Shown: positions 14,519 through 24,178, counted from the first letter of the stretch. The stretch: DNA of 64,000 bases from Corynebacterium sp. NML140438 (GCF_001875725.1 NZ_MLCQ01000010.1:62001-126000); one strand, 5' to 3'. Notes: generated from the sequence alone by a model not told the origin. Numbers and translations: made by a program.

Positions 14519-14702
14519 CACCAAGTTCCGGGTTGGTGTTTTCGCGACCTGGCGAAACGTCACGCTGGTTTGTTGGAAAACCGGGAGTGTGCTGCACAGG
14601 GAACTGACGCGAGTGACAAATCTGACGTCGCTAATTATCTAGCACTTTTATAACCTGGCACTTTAAATGCACGGACCAAATTGGGTTGCGTCTTTTGTCA
14701 CT
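14519..14702 (+). repeat. Interspersed mosaic repeat, copy R2 (right border of accessory island)
   Basis: This 184-bp element has the same orientation and exact length as R1 at 9844-10027. Long shared stretches include TTTTCGCGACCTGG, GAGTGACAAATCTGAC, TCGCTAATTATCTAGCACTT and TTGCGTCTTTTGTCACTG. The two copies bracket about 4.5 kb of accessory DNA as direct repeats and could recombine to delete it. Confidence 0.85.
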
Positions 14703-14741
14703 GTCTCCCACCGACGCAGCCCATGAAAGCAGCCCAAACGC

Positions 14742-14774
14742 AAAAAGAACCGGCCCTCCCGAAGGAGGGCCGGT
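14742..14774 (-). terminator. Rho-independent terminator of tRNA-Leu
   Basis: Read on the minus strand, the stem ACCGGCCCTCC / GGAGGGCCGGT with loop TTCG is followed by TTCTTTTT. It lies 8 bp past the tRNA 3' end. Confidence 0.9.
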
Positions 14775-14781
14775 CCGGTTG

Positions 14782-14865
14782 TGCCCGGGGGGGGACTTGA
14801 ACCCCCACGTTCTTGCGAACACTGGCACCTGAAGCCAGCGCGTCTGCCAATTCCGCCACCCGGGC
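14782..14865 (-). tRNA. tRNA-Leu (anticodon CAG)
   Basis: On the minus strand the acceptor arms GCCCGGG and CCCGGGC pair, with discriminator A. The D-arm GTGGCGGAATTGGCAGACGC, anticodon stem-loop CTGGC-TTCAGGT-GCCAG (anticodon CAG), a long variable arm (TGTTCGCAAGAACG) and T-arm GGGGGTTCAAGTCCCCC are all intact, as in class II leucine tRNAs. The CCA end is not encoded. TTATAT near 14878-14883 on the minus strand is a probable -10. A leucine tRNA beside fhaA is the usual corynebacterial arrangement. Confidence 0.95.
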
Positions 14866-14966
14866 GGGCACTGGAACAATATAACACCCTTACATAGAGA
14901 AGTGCCAAATCGGCACGTCATGGGGCATAAAGGTGTTTCACGCTAGGTTGTGTCGGAATGCGCACC

Positions 14967-14993
14967 TATACTAACGGGGTTAAAGAAAGGAGG
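14967..14993 (+). promoter_or_regulatory. fhaA -10 element and ribosome-binding site
   Basis: TATACT at 14967-14972 is a good actinobacterial -10. AAAGGAGG at 14986-14993 is a strong Shine-Dalgarno, 9 nt before ATG 15003 but only 3 nt before ATG 14997, which favours the later start for fhaA. Confidence 0.55.
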
Positions 14994-15002
14994 TGCATGC
15001 GG

Positions 15003-15908
15003 ATGGGAGTCATGGATCGATTGGCAAAGCTGGACAGTTCGTTGCAGCGTGGCCTGGATAATTCGATGGCGGCGCTGTTTGGCGGCAAGGTGGTTCCGGC
15101 TGAGATCGAGGAGCTGCTGAAACAGGAGGCGCAGGACTCTGTTGTGGTGACTGACCATGATGAGTTTGTGGTGCCGAATGTGTTCGCGGTGGGTGTTTCT
15201 TCGAAGGATTTGGAGAACTTGTCGCAGGAGCGTGACCTGCCGGTGCACCTCGCGGAACAACTGACGCGGTATGTGCGCAACCAGGGCTGGTTCTTTGATG
15301 GGCCGGCGGTTGTGCGGATCGCGGAGGAGTCAGGGCTGCGTACGGGCCAGTTGCGGGTCAGTTCTTATATTGATCCGCAGCCGGAGGTCGCGAGTGGGTT
15401 TGATGCCATTGTGGCGGAGCCTACGAAGCGGTCGAAGGGTGGTCGGCACCGTCATGCGGCAAACCGGGATCAGGAGGATCACATGCATGAGCCAAATACG
15501 ATGACGCCGGTGGAGGGTGGCGAAGCGACTGTGAGCCTGCTGTTGCAGGACGGGTCGTCGCGCACTTACTTGGTGCATGAGGGCTCGAATATTTTGGGCC
15601 GTTCGAATGATGCGGATTTCCGCCTGCCGGACACGGGTGTGTCGAGGCAGCATGCGGAGATTACGTGGGATGGCCAGGTTGCGGTGTTGGTCGATTTGCA
15701 GTCGACGAACGGCACGACGGTCAATGATGAGCCTGTGGAGAACTGGATGCTTGCCGACGGTGACGTGATCACCCTTGGCCATTCCCACATCGAGGTGCGG
15801 ATCGTGGAGCCGAGGGCGTCGAGCCCGGCGACGCCGGACCCGGAGGAGGGCGCGCCGCGCTATACGGATGCGGCGTCGCACCCCCAGACAGAATTTTTCC
15901 AGGCCTAA
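15003..15908 (+). CDS. fhaA: FHA-domain protein FhaA
   Basis: The 301-residue protein has an N-terminal FhaA domain (about 1-115; VMDRLAKLDSSLQRGLDNSM, FGGKVVPAEIEELLKQEAQD), a charged linker, and a C-terminal FHA domain (about 195-280) with the phosphothreonine-binding pattern ILGRSNDADFRLPDTGVSRQ, HAEI and STNGTTVN. In mycobacteria FhaA is a substrate and reader of the PknA/PknB kinases and affects cell-wall assembly. It is first in the run of genes down to pknB. Start choice: ATG 15003 suits the strong ribosome site better than 14997. Confidence 0.93.
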   Translation: MGVMDRLAKLDSSLQRGLDNSMAALFGGKVVPAEIEELLKQEAQDSVVVTDHDEFVVPNVFAVGVSSKDLENLSQERDLPVHLAEQLTRYVRNQGWFFDGPAVVRIAEESGLRTGQLRVSSYIDPQPEVASGFDAIVAEPTKRSKGGRHRHAANRDQEDHMHEPNTMTPVEGGEATVSLLLQDGSSRTYLVHEGSNILGRSNDADFRLPDTGVSRQHAEITWDGQVAVLVDLQSTNGTTVNDEPVENWMLADGDVITLGHSHIEVRIVEPRASSPATPDPEEGAPRYTDAASHPQTEFFQA

Positions 15909-15950
15909 CGGCACAACAGGCTGAACAAGCCCCGATTTGAAGGAGTTCCT

Positions 15951-16409
15951 TTGTTGGATTCCGCGGTGATCCTGAGCGCACGCTTCGGGCTGCTCGCGCT
16001 GCTCTGGCTGTTCATTCTGCTGGTGTTGTGGGTGCAGCGGAAGAATGTGCGTGAGGTGGGTGGAGCTGGGCGTCGACAAGTGAAGCAGGCGGGAAAACCG
16101 CTGCAGTCGCGTGAGAAGGTCCGGCAGATTGCGGTCGTTGAGGGGCCGCTGCAGGGCTCGCACATGGAGATTGCGAGTGTGGAGCATGTGACGCTGGGCC
16201 GCTCGCCGGATAATGATTTCCAGCTTGGGGACGATTTTGCGTCCTCGCGGCACGCGCGACTGTTCCGCCGCGGCAGCGACTGGTTTGTTGAGGACCTGGA
16301 CTCCCGCAACGGCACCTTTGTGCAGGGTATGCGCATTGACCAGCCGGAGCGGGTGTCGGTGGGGACGAATATCAAGATGGGGCGCACGATTGTGAGGTTG
16401 ATGCCATGA
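15951..16409 (+). CDS. fhaB: FHA-domain membrane protein FhaB (FipA-type)
   Basis: The 152-residue protein has an N-terminal TM helix (LSARFGLLALLWLFILLVLW) and a C-terminal FHA domain with VTLGRSPDNDFQLGDDFASS, RHARLF and DSRNGTFVQG, carrying the Arg, Ser, Arg-His and Asn residues expected for phosphothreonine binding. In mycobacteria this protein links the kinases to FtsZ/FtsQ and division. The start is TTG at 15951, 5 nt after AAGGAG. The stop overlaps pstP by 4 nt (ATGA). Confidence 0.92.
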   Translation: MLDSAVILSARFGLLALLWLFILLVLWVQRKNVREVGGAGRRQVKQAGKPLQSREKVRQIAVVEGPLQGSHMEIASVEHVTLGRSPDNDFQLGDDFASSRHARLFRRGSDWFVEDLDSRNGTFVQGMRIDQPERVSVGTNIKMGRTIVRLMP

Positions 16410-17794
16410 CGCTGCGGTTGAATTATGTGGCGGCATCGGACAAGGGTCTGGTGCGTGGAAACAATGAGGACTCCGCCTACGCGGGCCCGCACCTGCTGCT
16501 GCTTGCGGACGGGATGGGCGGCCACGCGGCGGGCGAGGTTGCGTCGCAGTTGATGGTCAGCCACATGGAGCACCTCGACCGGGATCCGGAGGACGCCGAC
16601 ATGTTGGCGTTGCTCGGGGCGGCTGCGGATGATGCGAACGCGACGATTGAGCGTTCGGTGGCGCAGCACCCGGAGCAGGAGGGCATGGGCACGACGCTGA
16701 CGGCGTTGATGTTCAACGGCGCCGAGTTCGGCCTCATTCACGTGGGTGATTCCCGCGGCTATTTGCTTCGCGACGGCCAGCTTCGCCAGCTCACCGAAGA
16801 CGATACGTTCGTACAATCCCTGGTCAACGAGGGGAAGCTGGACCCGGAAGACGTGTCGAGTCACCCGCAGAAGTCCCTGATTTTGAAGGCGTACACGGGC
16901 AACCCTGTGGAGCCGCACCTGGAGATGGTTCAGGTCCGTGCGGGGGATCGCGTGCTGTTGTGCTCGGATGGCTTGTCGGATCCGGTGACAGCGTCGACGA
17001 TTGGGGAGGCGCTTGCGCAGGGCACGCCGTCGGTGGCGGCGCAGCGGCTGATTGAGTTGGCGTTGCGTTCGGGCGGGCCAGACAACATCACGGTGGTCAT
17101 CGCTGATGTGGTGGAGGTCAAAGACGGCGGGCAGCACCCCGACTTGCCGACGGCCCCTGCGTTGGCGGGCGCGTTGGCGCCAGAGTTCGAGTCGACGCAC
17201 CCGGACTCCTCGGCCTCGAGGGCGGCGGCGTTGATGCGGAAGTCGGAGACGATTCCGCCGAACCACAATCGTGAGGGCGGCCGTGATGGGTCGCAGCCGG
17301 GCGCGGGTGACGCGACGGCGGATGAGGAGGATGACCAGCGGTTTCGCCGCAAGGTGAACGTTTGGCCGTGGGTGCTGTCCGCGTTGGTGATTGTGCTGAT
17401 GTTGTCGCTGGCGGCGGTGTTGTGGACGAACGATAGGCTCAACGACCGCTATTTTTTAGGCACCGACGGCGACGACGGCGACTTTGCGATTGAGCGGGCC
17501 GTCGGCACGTCGTTGTTTTCGGAGCCGCGCCGCGAGGTGATTCAGCGGGCGTGCATTAATGAGCAGAACAAGTTGCAGATTGTGTCGTCGAACTCGGTGC
17601 CGCAGGACTGCGTGATCTTCGGCGTGCATGATTTGCCGGAGAGCCAGATGAACACGGTGGAGAACTTCAAGGGCGGCACGTATGACGACGTACTGGGCAT
17701 CCTGAACCGGTTGGCTGGTGAGGCGTTGCCGGTGTGCGTCGATAATGATGCCGCGAAGGACGCGCCGCAGGGTGCGTGCCGGGAGGTGAAGTAG
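16406..17794 (+). CDS. pstP: PP2C-family Ser/Thr phosphatase PstP
   Basis: The 462-residue protein has an N-terminal PP2C domain (about 1-240) with the metal-binding motifs RGNNEDSAY, LLADGMGGHAAGE, HVGDSRGYLLR, LCSDGLSD and GPDNITVVI. A TM helix (VNVWPWVLSALVIVLMLSLA, about 312-332) and an extracytoplasmic region with two or more cysteines follow. It is the cognate phosphatase that resets PknA/PknB signalling. It is translationally coupled to fhaB, and the rodA start lies 2 nt after its stop. Confidence 0.95.
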   Translation: MTLRLNYVAASDKGLVRGNNEDSAYAGPHLLLLADGMGGHAAGEVASQLMVSHMEHLDRDPEDADMLALLGAAADDANATIERSVAQHPEQEGMGTTLTALMFNGAEFGLIHVGDSRGYLLRDGQLRQLTEDDTFVQSLVNEGKLDPEDVSSHPQKSLILKAYTGNPVEPHLEMVQVRAGDRVLLCSDGLSDPVTASTIGEALAQGTPSVAAQRLIELALRSGGPDNITVVIADVVEVKDGGQHPDLPTAPALAGALAPEFESTHPDSSASRAAALMRKSETIPPNHNREGGRDGSQPGAGDATADEEDDQRFRRKVNVWPWVLSALVIVLMLSLAAVLWTNDRLNDRYFLGTDGDDGDFAIERAVGTSLFSEPRREVIQRACINEQNKLQIVSSNSVPQDCVIFGVHDLPESQMNTVENFKGGTYDDVLGILNRLAGEALPVCVDNDAAKDAPQGACREVK

Positions 17795-17796
17795 CG

Positions 17797-19149
17797 ATGT
17801 CTCGTGTGTTTCGGCGTGCGAAGGAGCTGTTGCTGCTGCTGTGCTCGGCGGGGTTGTTGCTGCTGATGTTGTTTGGCCTGGAGCTGAGCCAGGGCCGCAC
17901 GATGTCGACGGAGATGCTCTACCTGGTCGGCGGGTTCGTGGGCGTGTACGCGATTGCCCACGTGGCGATTTCGCTGGCGGCGCCGTACGCGGACCAGCTG
18001 CTGCTGCCGCTGGTCTCCCTGCTCAACGCGATTGGCCTGGTGGTGATTTACCGCCTTGATCTGGCGGAACGCCCAGGGTACGCGCCGCTCGCGGAGCGCC
18101 AGGTGATGTGGTCCCTGGTGGGTGTGGTGCTGATGGTGTGCACGCTCGTGATCGTGCGCGACCATAAGGCGCTGGCCCGCTATTCCTACCTGCTGGGCCT
18201 GCTGGGCCTGGTGCTGTTGGCGTTGCCGCTGGTGTGGCCGCAGCCGCCCGGGTTCGCGGATGCGCGGATCTGGATCTGGTTGGGCCCGTTCTCGATCCAG
18301 CCGGGTGAGTTCTCCAAGATTCTGCTGCTGGTGTTCTTTGCCCAGCTGTTGGCGCAGAAACGCGCACTGTTTACGGTGGCGGGCAAGACGCTGCTGGGGA
18401 TGAGCTTCCCGCGCCTGCGCGACCTGGCACCAATTTTGGCGGTGTGGGCGATCGCGATTGCGATCATGGCGGTGTCGAACGACTTCGGCCCGGCCCTCCT
18501 GCTCTTCGCCACGGTGCTGGGCATGGTGTACTTCGCCACAGGGCGTGCGTCCTGGCTGGTGATCGGCGCGGGACTGGTGGCCATCGGTGGGTACGCGGTG
18601 TACCAGGTCAGTGAGAAGATCCAGGACCGCGTGGCGAACTTCATGGACCCGCTGGCCAACTTCGACACCACGGGCTACCAGCCGTCGCAGGCGCTGTTCG
18701 GACTGTCCTGGGGTGGGCTGACGGGCACCGGGTTGGGCTACGGCCACCCGGAGATGGTGCCGGTGGCGCACTCGGATTACATCCTGGCGGCGATTGGTGA
18801 GGAGCTCGGGCTCGTGGGCGTGGCCAGCGTGCTGTGCCTGTTCGCCATCTTCATCACCCGCGGCTACTCGGCGGCACTGCAGGTCAGTGACACGTTCGGC
18901 AAGTTGTTGGCCGCAGGCTTAGCGACGACCATCGCTACCCAAATCTTCGTGGTCGCCGGGGGGATCTCCGCGATGCTCCCAATGACCGGCCTGACCACGC
19001 CGTTTATGTCCGCTGGTGGGTCGTCGATCATGGCGAACTACGTGCTGCTGGCGCTGCTGCTGCGGATCTCGAACGCGGCGAACAAGCCGGCAGAGTTTGA
19101 TGCTTCGGCGATGGGTGCGAAGGCACCAGAGGCGGTGAGCGCGCGATGA
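17797..19149 (+). CDS. rodA: SEDS-family peptidoglycan glycosyltransferase RodA
   Basis: The 450-residue protein has about 12 TM helices. It carries SEDS hallmarks: ARIWIWLGPFSIQPGEFSKI, LSNDFGPALLLFATVLGMVY-type helix (here VSNDFGPALL), HSDYILAAIGEELGLVGVAS, and FVVAGGISAMLPMTGLTTPF. It polymerises lipid II at the membrane with the class B penicillin-binding protein encoded next. The ATG at 17797 follows GGGAGG; the stop overlaps pbpA by 4 nt (ATGA). Confidence 0.95.
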   Translation: MSRVFRRAKELLLLLCSAGLLLLMLFGLELSQGRTMSTEMLYLVGGFVGVYAIAHVAISLAAPYADQLLLPLVSLLNAIGLVVIYRLDLAERPGYAPLAERQVMWSLVGVVLMVCTLVIVRDHKALARYSYLLGLLGLVLLALPLVWPQPPGFADARIWIWLGPFSIQPGEFSKILLLVFFAQLLAQKRALFTVAGKTLLGMSFPRLRDLAPILAVWAIAIAIMAVSNDFGPALLLFATVLGMVYFATGRASWLVIGAGLVAIGGYAVYQVSEKIQDRVANFMDPLANFDTTGYQPSQALFGLSWGGLTGTGLGYGHPEMVPVAHSDYILAAIGEELGLVGVASVLCLFAIFITRGYSAALQVSDTFGKLLAAGLATTIATQIFVVAGGISAMLPMTGLTTPFMSAGGSSIMANYVLLALLLRISNAANKPAEFDASAMGAKAPEAVSAR

Positions 19150-20603
19150 ACAAGTCCATCCGCTACGGCGCGGGCATTGCCCTGCTGCTGATTGTTGCGC
19201 TGCTGGTGAACTTCACCGTCGTGCAGGGTTTCCGCGAGGAGAAGTACGCGCAGAACCCGCTGAACTCGCGCACTGTGGTGGAGCTGCGCCAGATCAACCG
19301 CGGCCAGATCAGTGCCGGCGGGCAGGTGCTGGCGGAGTCCCACCCGCTCGAGGACGGCTCCTACCAGCGCGCGTACCCGAACATGCCGTGGTCGTTTGCT
19401 CCGGTACTGGGCTACGTGTCTGACCAGTACGGAACTTCCCAGATCGAGGCCGGCTACAACGGGCAGCTGACCGGGGCGGGCTCCGGGAAGTCCTCGCGCT
19501 TCCTGCGCACCGGGCTGGAGCAAGACGTGGTGGGCAACTCAGTCGAGCTGAGTATTGACCCGCACCTGCAGGCCCTGGCGTACGAGCAGCTTTCGAACCG
19601 CAACTACGAGGGCGCCATCGTGGCGCTGCGCCCATCCAGCGGGCAGGTGCTGGCGATGGCGTCGACGCCGTCGTACGACCCGAACGCGATCTCCAACCCT
19701 GACACCGCCGAGGGCGCTTGGGCCGAGGTGAACAACAACCCCGGCAAGCCGCTGCTCAACCACGCGACGCAGGACCAGCTGCCGCCGGGGTCGATCTTCA
19801 AGATCGTCACCACCGCGGCCGGGCTGCGTAACGGCTACACGCCGGATTCCCCGCTGACCGGCGCGCCGTCGATTACCCTGCCGGGCACGAACGTGCCCCT
19901 GACCAACTACGCGGGCCAGGCCTGCGCCGGGGGCGGGCAGGTGCCGCTGCGCACCGCGTTCGCCCTGTCCTGCAACACGGCGTTCGTGCAGATGGGCATG
20001 GCCGTCGGCGCCGACGCGCTGCGTGAAGCCGCACACGGATTCGGCATCGGCGAGCAGTACGACCTCGGCATGCCCACCGCGGCCGGTTCGCTCGGCGACC
20101 TGCCCGGCGACGCCGAGCTCGGCCAGTCCGCCATCGGGCAGCGCGACGTCACCATGACCGCGCTGCAGGCCGCCGTCATGGCGGGCACCGTCGCCAACGA
20201 GGGCCGCCGCATGGCGCCCTACGTGGTCAACCGCGTCCTCAGCCCCGACCTGCGTGAAATCGAAACCGCCAAACCCCACATGCTTTCGGACTCCATCACG
20301 CCCGAGGAAGCAAACACCATCAAGGACCTCATGTTCGGCTCCGAACGCGACACCTGGGGCTACGACGGCAACGGCTTCGCCTCCAAAACCGGCACCGCCG
20401 AACACGCCGAAGGCGCAGCACCCCACACCTGGTACGTCGCCTTCGACCCAGTGAAGGATGTAGCGGTGGGGGTCGTCGTCAAGAATGGTGGCGGCCTGGG
20501 CACCGGGGCGACCGGCGGGCAAGTCTCCGCACCACTCGGGCGCGCGGTGCTCTACGCGGCACCCGCAGCGCCAGCTGATGAGGAAGGAACCAACGCGCGA
20601 TGA
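19146..20603 (+). CDS. pbpA: Class B penicillin-binding protein PbpA
   Basis: The 485-residue protein has an N-terminal membrane anchor (GAGIALLLIVALLVNFTVVQ). The transpeptidase domain has the active-site serine in PPGSIFKIVTTAAG (SxxK), the second motif SCN in FALSCNTAF, and KTG in GFASKTGTAEHAEG. It cross-links peptidoglycan with RodA and in mycobacteria is a PknB substrate. Overlapping ATGA junctions at both ends imply tight co-translation. Its length is normal for actinobacterial PbpA. Confidence 0.95.
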   Translation: MNKSIRYGAGIALLLIVALLVNFTVVQGFREEKYAQNPLNSRTVVELRQINRGQISAGGQVLAESHPLEDGSYQRAYPNMPWSFAPVLGYVSDQYGTSQIEAGYNGQLTGAGSGKSSRFLRTGLEQDVVGNSVELSIDPHLQALAYEQLSNRNYEGAIVALRPSSGQVLAMASTPSYDPNAISNPDTAEGAWAEVNNNPGKPLLNHATQDQLPPGSIFKIVTTAAGLRNGYTPDSPLTGAPSITLPGTNVPLTNYAGQACAGGGQVPLRTAFALSCNTAFVQMGMAVGADALREAAHGFGIGEQYDLGMPTAAGSLGDLPGDAELGQSAIGQRDVTMTALQAAVMAGTVANEGRRMAPYVVNRVLSPDLREIETAKPHMLSDSITPEEANTIKDLMFGSERDTWGYDGNGFASKTGTAEHAEGAAPHTWYVAFDPVKDVAVGVVVKNGGGLGTGATGGQVSAPLGRAVLYAAPAAPADEEGTNAR

Positions 20604-22141
20604 ACTACGAAAACAAAGACGAACTCCAGAAGCTCATCGGGCCCGACTACCAGCTGCAATGGATCATCGGGCACGGCGGCATGTCCACCGTCTGGCTTGC
20701 CGACGACGTCCGCCACGAACGCGAAGTAGCCCTCAAAGTGCTGCGGCCCGAATTCACCGCCAACCAGGAATTCCTCACCCGCTTCCGCAACGAAGCCAAC
20801 TCCGCGGAGGGCATCAACTCCCCCAACGTAGTCGCCACCTACGACTACCGCGAGGTGAAGGCCGACGGCGGGTTCCCCATGTGCTTCATCGCCATGGAAT
20901 ACATCCGCGGAGAATCCCTCGCCGACCTCATCGCGCGCGAAGGCCAACTCAAGGAAGACATGGCCCTTGACGTGCTGGAACAGGCCGCGCACGGCCTGGC
21001 CGTCATCCACCGCATGGGGCTGGTGCACCGCGACATCAAGCCCGGCAACCTCATGATCACCCAAAATGGGCAGATCAAGATTACGGACTTCGGCATCGCG
21101 AAAGCGGCGGCAGCCGTGCCGCTGACGCGCACCGGGATGGTCGTGGGCACCGCCCAGTACGTCTCCCCCGAGCAGGCCCAAGGCAAGAAAGTCACGGCGG
21201 CGTCCGACGTGTACTCGCTCGGCGTCGTCGGCTACGAGATGCTCGCCGGGAAACGCCCGTTTACCGGGGACTCCTCCGTCTCCGTAGCGCTGGCGCACGT
21301 CTCCGCCGAGCCGCCCGCGCTCCCCATCAGTGTGAGCGCCCCGGCGCGCGAACTCATCGAGATCGCCCTGCGCAAGACCCCAACCCAGCGATTCCGGGAC
21401 GGCAACGAGATGCAGCTCGCCGTCGAACAGGTCCGCCAGGGCATGCGCCCAACGCAGCCGGGTGGCGAGACGGCCGTCATCGCCATCGAGCCCTCCCCGA
21501 CCGCGTCCACCCAGATGCTCGCCGACATGTCCCGGCCGACCACGGCCCGGCCCGCCGCCCCGCGGCGCCGCCCACCTGTCCCGCCGCAGGCCCCGGCGCG
21601 CGCGGCGGTGCCTGCGCGGCCTGCCCCGGCACCCGTTGACGCTGCTGTTCCTGGGAAGCAGCGCGGCACCGCCGGCTACTGGGTCGGCATCGTGCTCGGC
21701 GTGATCACCCTCGCCGTCATCGGCGGCGTGGCCTGGGCATTCAACAACGGCACCCTCGGCGGCAGCACACCAAGCAGCACCGCTCCACGCCAAAGCGTGG
21801 TCACCCAAACCACCACCGTGGAAACCGCGCCCACCTACGAGGCACCCGTCGAGGAGCCGACCACGCACGCGCCCGACACCCCCACTGAGCACAGCAAGCA
21901 CAGCACGCACAGCAGCGCCCCGGCCACGCTCACCATTGAAGACGAAACGCCAACGCAGTCGACCCAACGGCAGACCCACAGTCGGCCATCCGCGCCGGAG
22001 CAACAGCCGACGGAGGGGACGTCGATACATACTGAGGCGCCCACGACGCAGGCCCCCAACCCCCAGCCGGGCGGTGGGGAAATCGGCAACGGTGAACTAG
22101 ACTTGCAAAATCTGCCAAACATCCTCGGAGGAAATGCGTAA
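20600..22141 (+). CDS. pknA: Serine/threonine protein kinase PknA
   Basis: The 513-residue protein has an N-terminal Hanks-type kinase (about 15-275) with glycine loop IGHGGMSTVW, lysine in EVALKVL, catalytic HRDIKPGNLMI, DFGIAK and SPEQAQG activation-loop end. A Pro/Thr-rich linker leads to one TM helix (YWVGIVLGVITLAVIGGVAW, about 357-378) and a Thr-rich outer tail rather than PASTA domains, as is usual for PknA. It acts with PknB on division and cell-wall proteins. The stop directly abuts the pknB start. Confidence 0.95.
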   Translation: MNYENKDELQKLIGPDYQLQWIIGHGGMSTVWLADDVRHEREVALKVLRPEFTANQEFLTRFRNEANSAEGINSPNVVATYDYREVKADGGFPMCFIAMEYIRGESLADLIAREGQLKEDMALDVLEQAAHGLAVIHRMGLVHRDIKPGNLMITQNGQIKITDFGIAKAAAAVPLTRTGMVVGTAQYVSPEQAQGKKVTAASDVYSLGVVGYEMLAGKRPFTGDSSVSVALAHVSAEPPALPISVSAPARELIEIALRKTPTQRFRDGNEMQLAVEQVRQGMRPTQPGGETAVIAIEPSPTASTQMLADMSRPTTARPAAPRRRPPVPPQAPARAAVPARPAPAPVDAAVPGKQRGTAGYWVGIVLGVITLAVIGGVAWAFNNGTLGGSTPSSTAPRQSVVTQTTTVETAPTYEAPVEEPTTHAPDTPTEHSKHSTHSSAPATLTIEDETPTQSTQRQTHSRPSAPEQQPTEGTSIHTEAPTTQAPNPQPGGGEIGNGELDLQNLPNILGGNA

Positions 22142-24178
22142 ATGACAACGATCGCCAACCGCTACGAGCTCGGCGCCGTCATCGGCACCGGGGGCATGAG
22201 CGACGTCTACGCAGCCACCGACACGGTGCTTGGGCGCGACGTCGCCGTCAAAATGCTCAAAATCGACATGGCGCGCGACGAAAACTTCCGCGAACGTTTC
22301 CGCAAAGAAGCCCAAAACTCGGCGCGGCTCAACCACACCAACATCGTCGCCGTCTACGACACAGGCACCGAAGAAGTCTCAGGTGTCGACGTCCCCTTCA
22401 TCGTCATGGAGCGCGTCACCGGGCAAAACCTACGGGACCTCGTACGCGCGGAAGGCCCCTTAAGCCCCCAAAAAGCGGCCGCGTTCCTGCTGCCCGTCAC
22501 GCACGCGCTGCAGGCCAGCCACGACGCCGGCATCATCCACCGCGACATCAAACCGGCCAACATCATGATCACCAACACCGGAGAGGTGAAGGTGATGGAC
22601 TTCGGCATCGCCCGCGCGCTAGATGACTCCACCTCTGCCATGACGCAAACCTCCGCAGTCATCGGCACCGCGCAGTACCTCTCCCCCGAGCAGGCCCGCG
22701 GCAAAGCCGCCGACGCCCGCTCCGACATCTACGCCCTCGGCTGCGTCATGTACGAAGCCGTCACCGGCAAACCGCCATTCGAAGGCGAATCCCCCTTCGC
22801 CGTCGCCTACCAGCACGTCCAAGAAGACCCCATCCCACCGAGCGAGCGCGTCCCCGCCGACCGCGAACTGACCCCCAACGAGGCCGTCAACCTGGACAGC
22901 GTCATCCTCACCGCGATGGCGAAGCACCCGGCGGACCGCTACCAAACAGCCACCGAAATGGGCGAAGACCTGGCACTCCTCAAGCGCGGCGCCGTGACCA
23001 ACGCCGCCCGCAGCCACCTCGCCGCCCCCGAACCCGAACCCGAACCCGTCGATGACGCCACCATGGTCTCCGAAACTGTCCAGGGCAACGCGCCACGCCG
23101 CACGCCGCGCCCCGAGCGGCCCGTCGGGCAGCTGCCGGAAAAGGCCGCCGCCGGTGCGGTCGGCGCTGGCGCTGGCGCCGGGGCGGCCGGACGCTACGCA
23201 GCCCACCGCCGCGAACACGAAACCACCACCCCAACCTGGATGAAGTGGCTCGCCATCGGGCTCGGCGCCGCCATCATCGGCGCCTCCGGCTGGCTCGCCT
23301 ACTCCTACTTCTCCCCCACCAACGGCGAAACCAACAAGACCTCCCAAATGGTCATCATCCCGGACCTCGCCGACAAGCCACGCGCGGAAGCCGTCGCCGA
23401 ACTCGAAAACCTCGGCTTCCAGGTCGCCGTGTCCGACGAACCCAGCCCCGACGTCAAGCGCGGCAACGTCATCGACACCAACCCAATCGCCGGCTCCGAA
23501 CTCCAACGAGGCACGCTCGTCACCGTCACCGTCTCCTCCGGGCGCGAACTTACCGACGTCCCCGACGTCACGAACATGGACGCCCAAGAAGCCGCAAAGG
23601 TCCTCGAAGACGCCGACCTGGAACTGAATGCGGAGCTGCGTCGAGAAGCGAGTGAAGACGTGCCGAAGGGCGAGATCATCAGCCAGCACCCAGCCGCCGG
23701 CACCCAGATCTCCAAGGGCTCCAAGGTGACCGTCACCGTGTCCGACGGCCCCGAAATGGTCCAGGTGCCGTCGCTGTCCGGCGTCAACGTGAACCAGGCG
23801 TCCGCCACCCTCGGCTCCATGGGGCTGCAAGTCACCGTAAACAAGGTCGACTCCGAACGCCCGGACGGCGAAGTCATCGCCGTCGCCGGCGAAAACACCG
23901 AAGTCGCCAAGGGCACCACCGTCGAAGTGCGGGTCTCCAACGGCATGCTCATGACCATGCCGAACATCACCCGCATGAAACCAGCCGACGCCGACAAAAC
24001 CCTACGCGACGCCGGCTGGAGCGGACGCCTCGTCGAAGGACCAACCGTCCCGACCGGCGCCCTCGTCGACAACGGACTCATCGGACACCAAGAAATCGCC
24101 GCGGGCGATACCGTCCGCCGCGACGCCGCCATCGGCTACAACCTCTGGCAGTTCAACGCCGAACGCCTGCTAAGGTAA
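22142..24178 (+). CDS. pknB: Serine/threonine protein kinase PknB with four PASTA domains
   Basis: The 678-residue protein has a kinase domain (about 8-275; IGTGGMSDVY, DVAVKML, HRDIKPANIMI, DFGIAR, SPEQARG), a linker, one TM helix (WMKWLAIGLGAAIIGASGWL, about 366-388) and four extracellular PASTA repeats (about 400-465, 467-535, 536-600, 601-670). PASTA domains bind muropeptides or lipid II and localise the kinase to growth zones. It sits last in the fhaA-pknB run, the standard order for the group. Confidence 0.95.
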   Translation: MTTIANRYELGAVIGTGGMSDVYAATDTVLGRDVAVKMLKIDMARDENFRERFRKEAQNSARLNHTNIVAVYDTGTEEVSGVDVPFIVMERVTGQNLRDLVRAEGPLSPQKAAAFLLPVTHALQASHDAGIIHRDIKPANIMITNTGEVKVMDFGIARALDDSTSAMTQTSAVIGTAQYLSPEQARGKAADARSDIYALGCVMYEAVTGKPPFEGESPFAVAYQHVQEDPIPPSERVPADRELTPNEAVNLDSVILTAMAKHPADRYQTATEMGEDLALLKRGAVTNAARSHLAAPEPEPEPVDDATMVSETVQGNAPRRTPRPERPVGQLPEKAAAGAVGAGAGAGAAGRYAAHRREHETTTPTWMKWLAIGLGAAIIGASGWLAYSYFSPTNGETNKTSQMVIIPDLADKPRAEAVAELENLGFQVAVSDEPSPDVKRGNVIDTNPIAGSELQRGTLVTVTVSSGRELTDVPDVTNMDAQEAAKVLEDADLELNAELRREASEDVPKGEIISQHPAAGTQISKGSKVTVTVSDGPEMVQVPSLSGVNVNQASATLGSMGLQVTVNKVDSERPDGEVIAVAGENTEVAKGTTVEVRVSNGMLMTMPNITRMKPADADKTLRDAGWSGRLVEGPTVPTGALVDNGLIGHQEIAAGDTVRRDAAIGYNLWQFNAERLLR

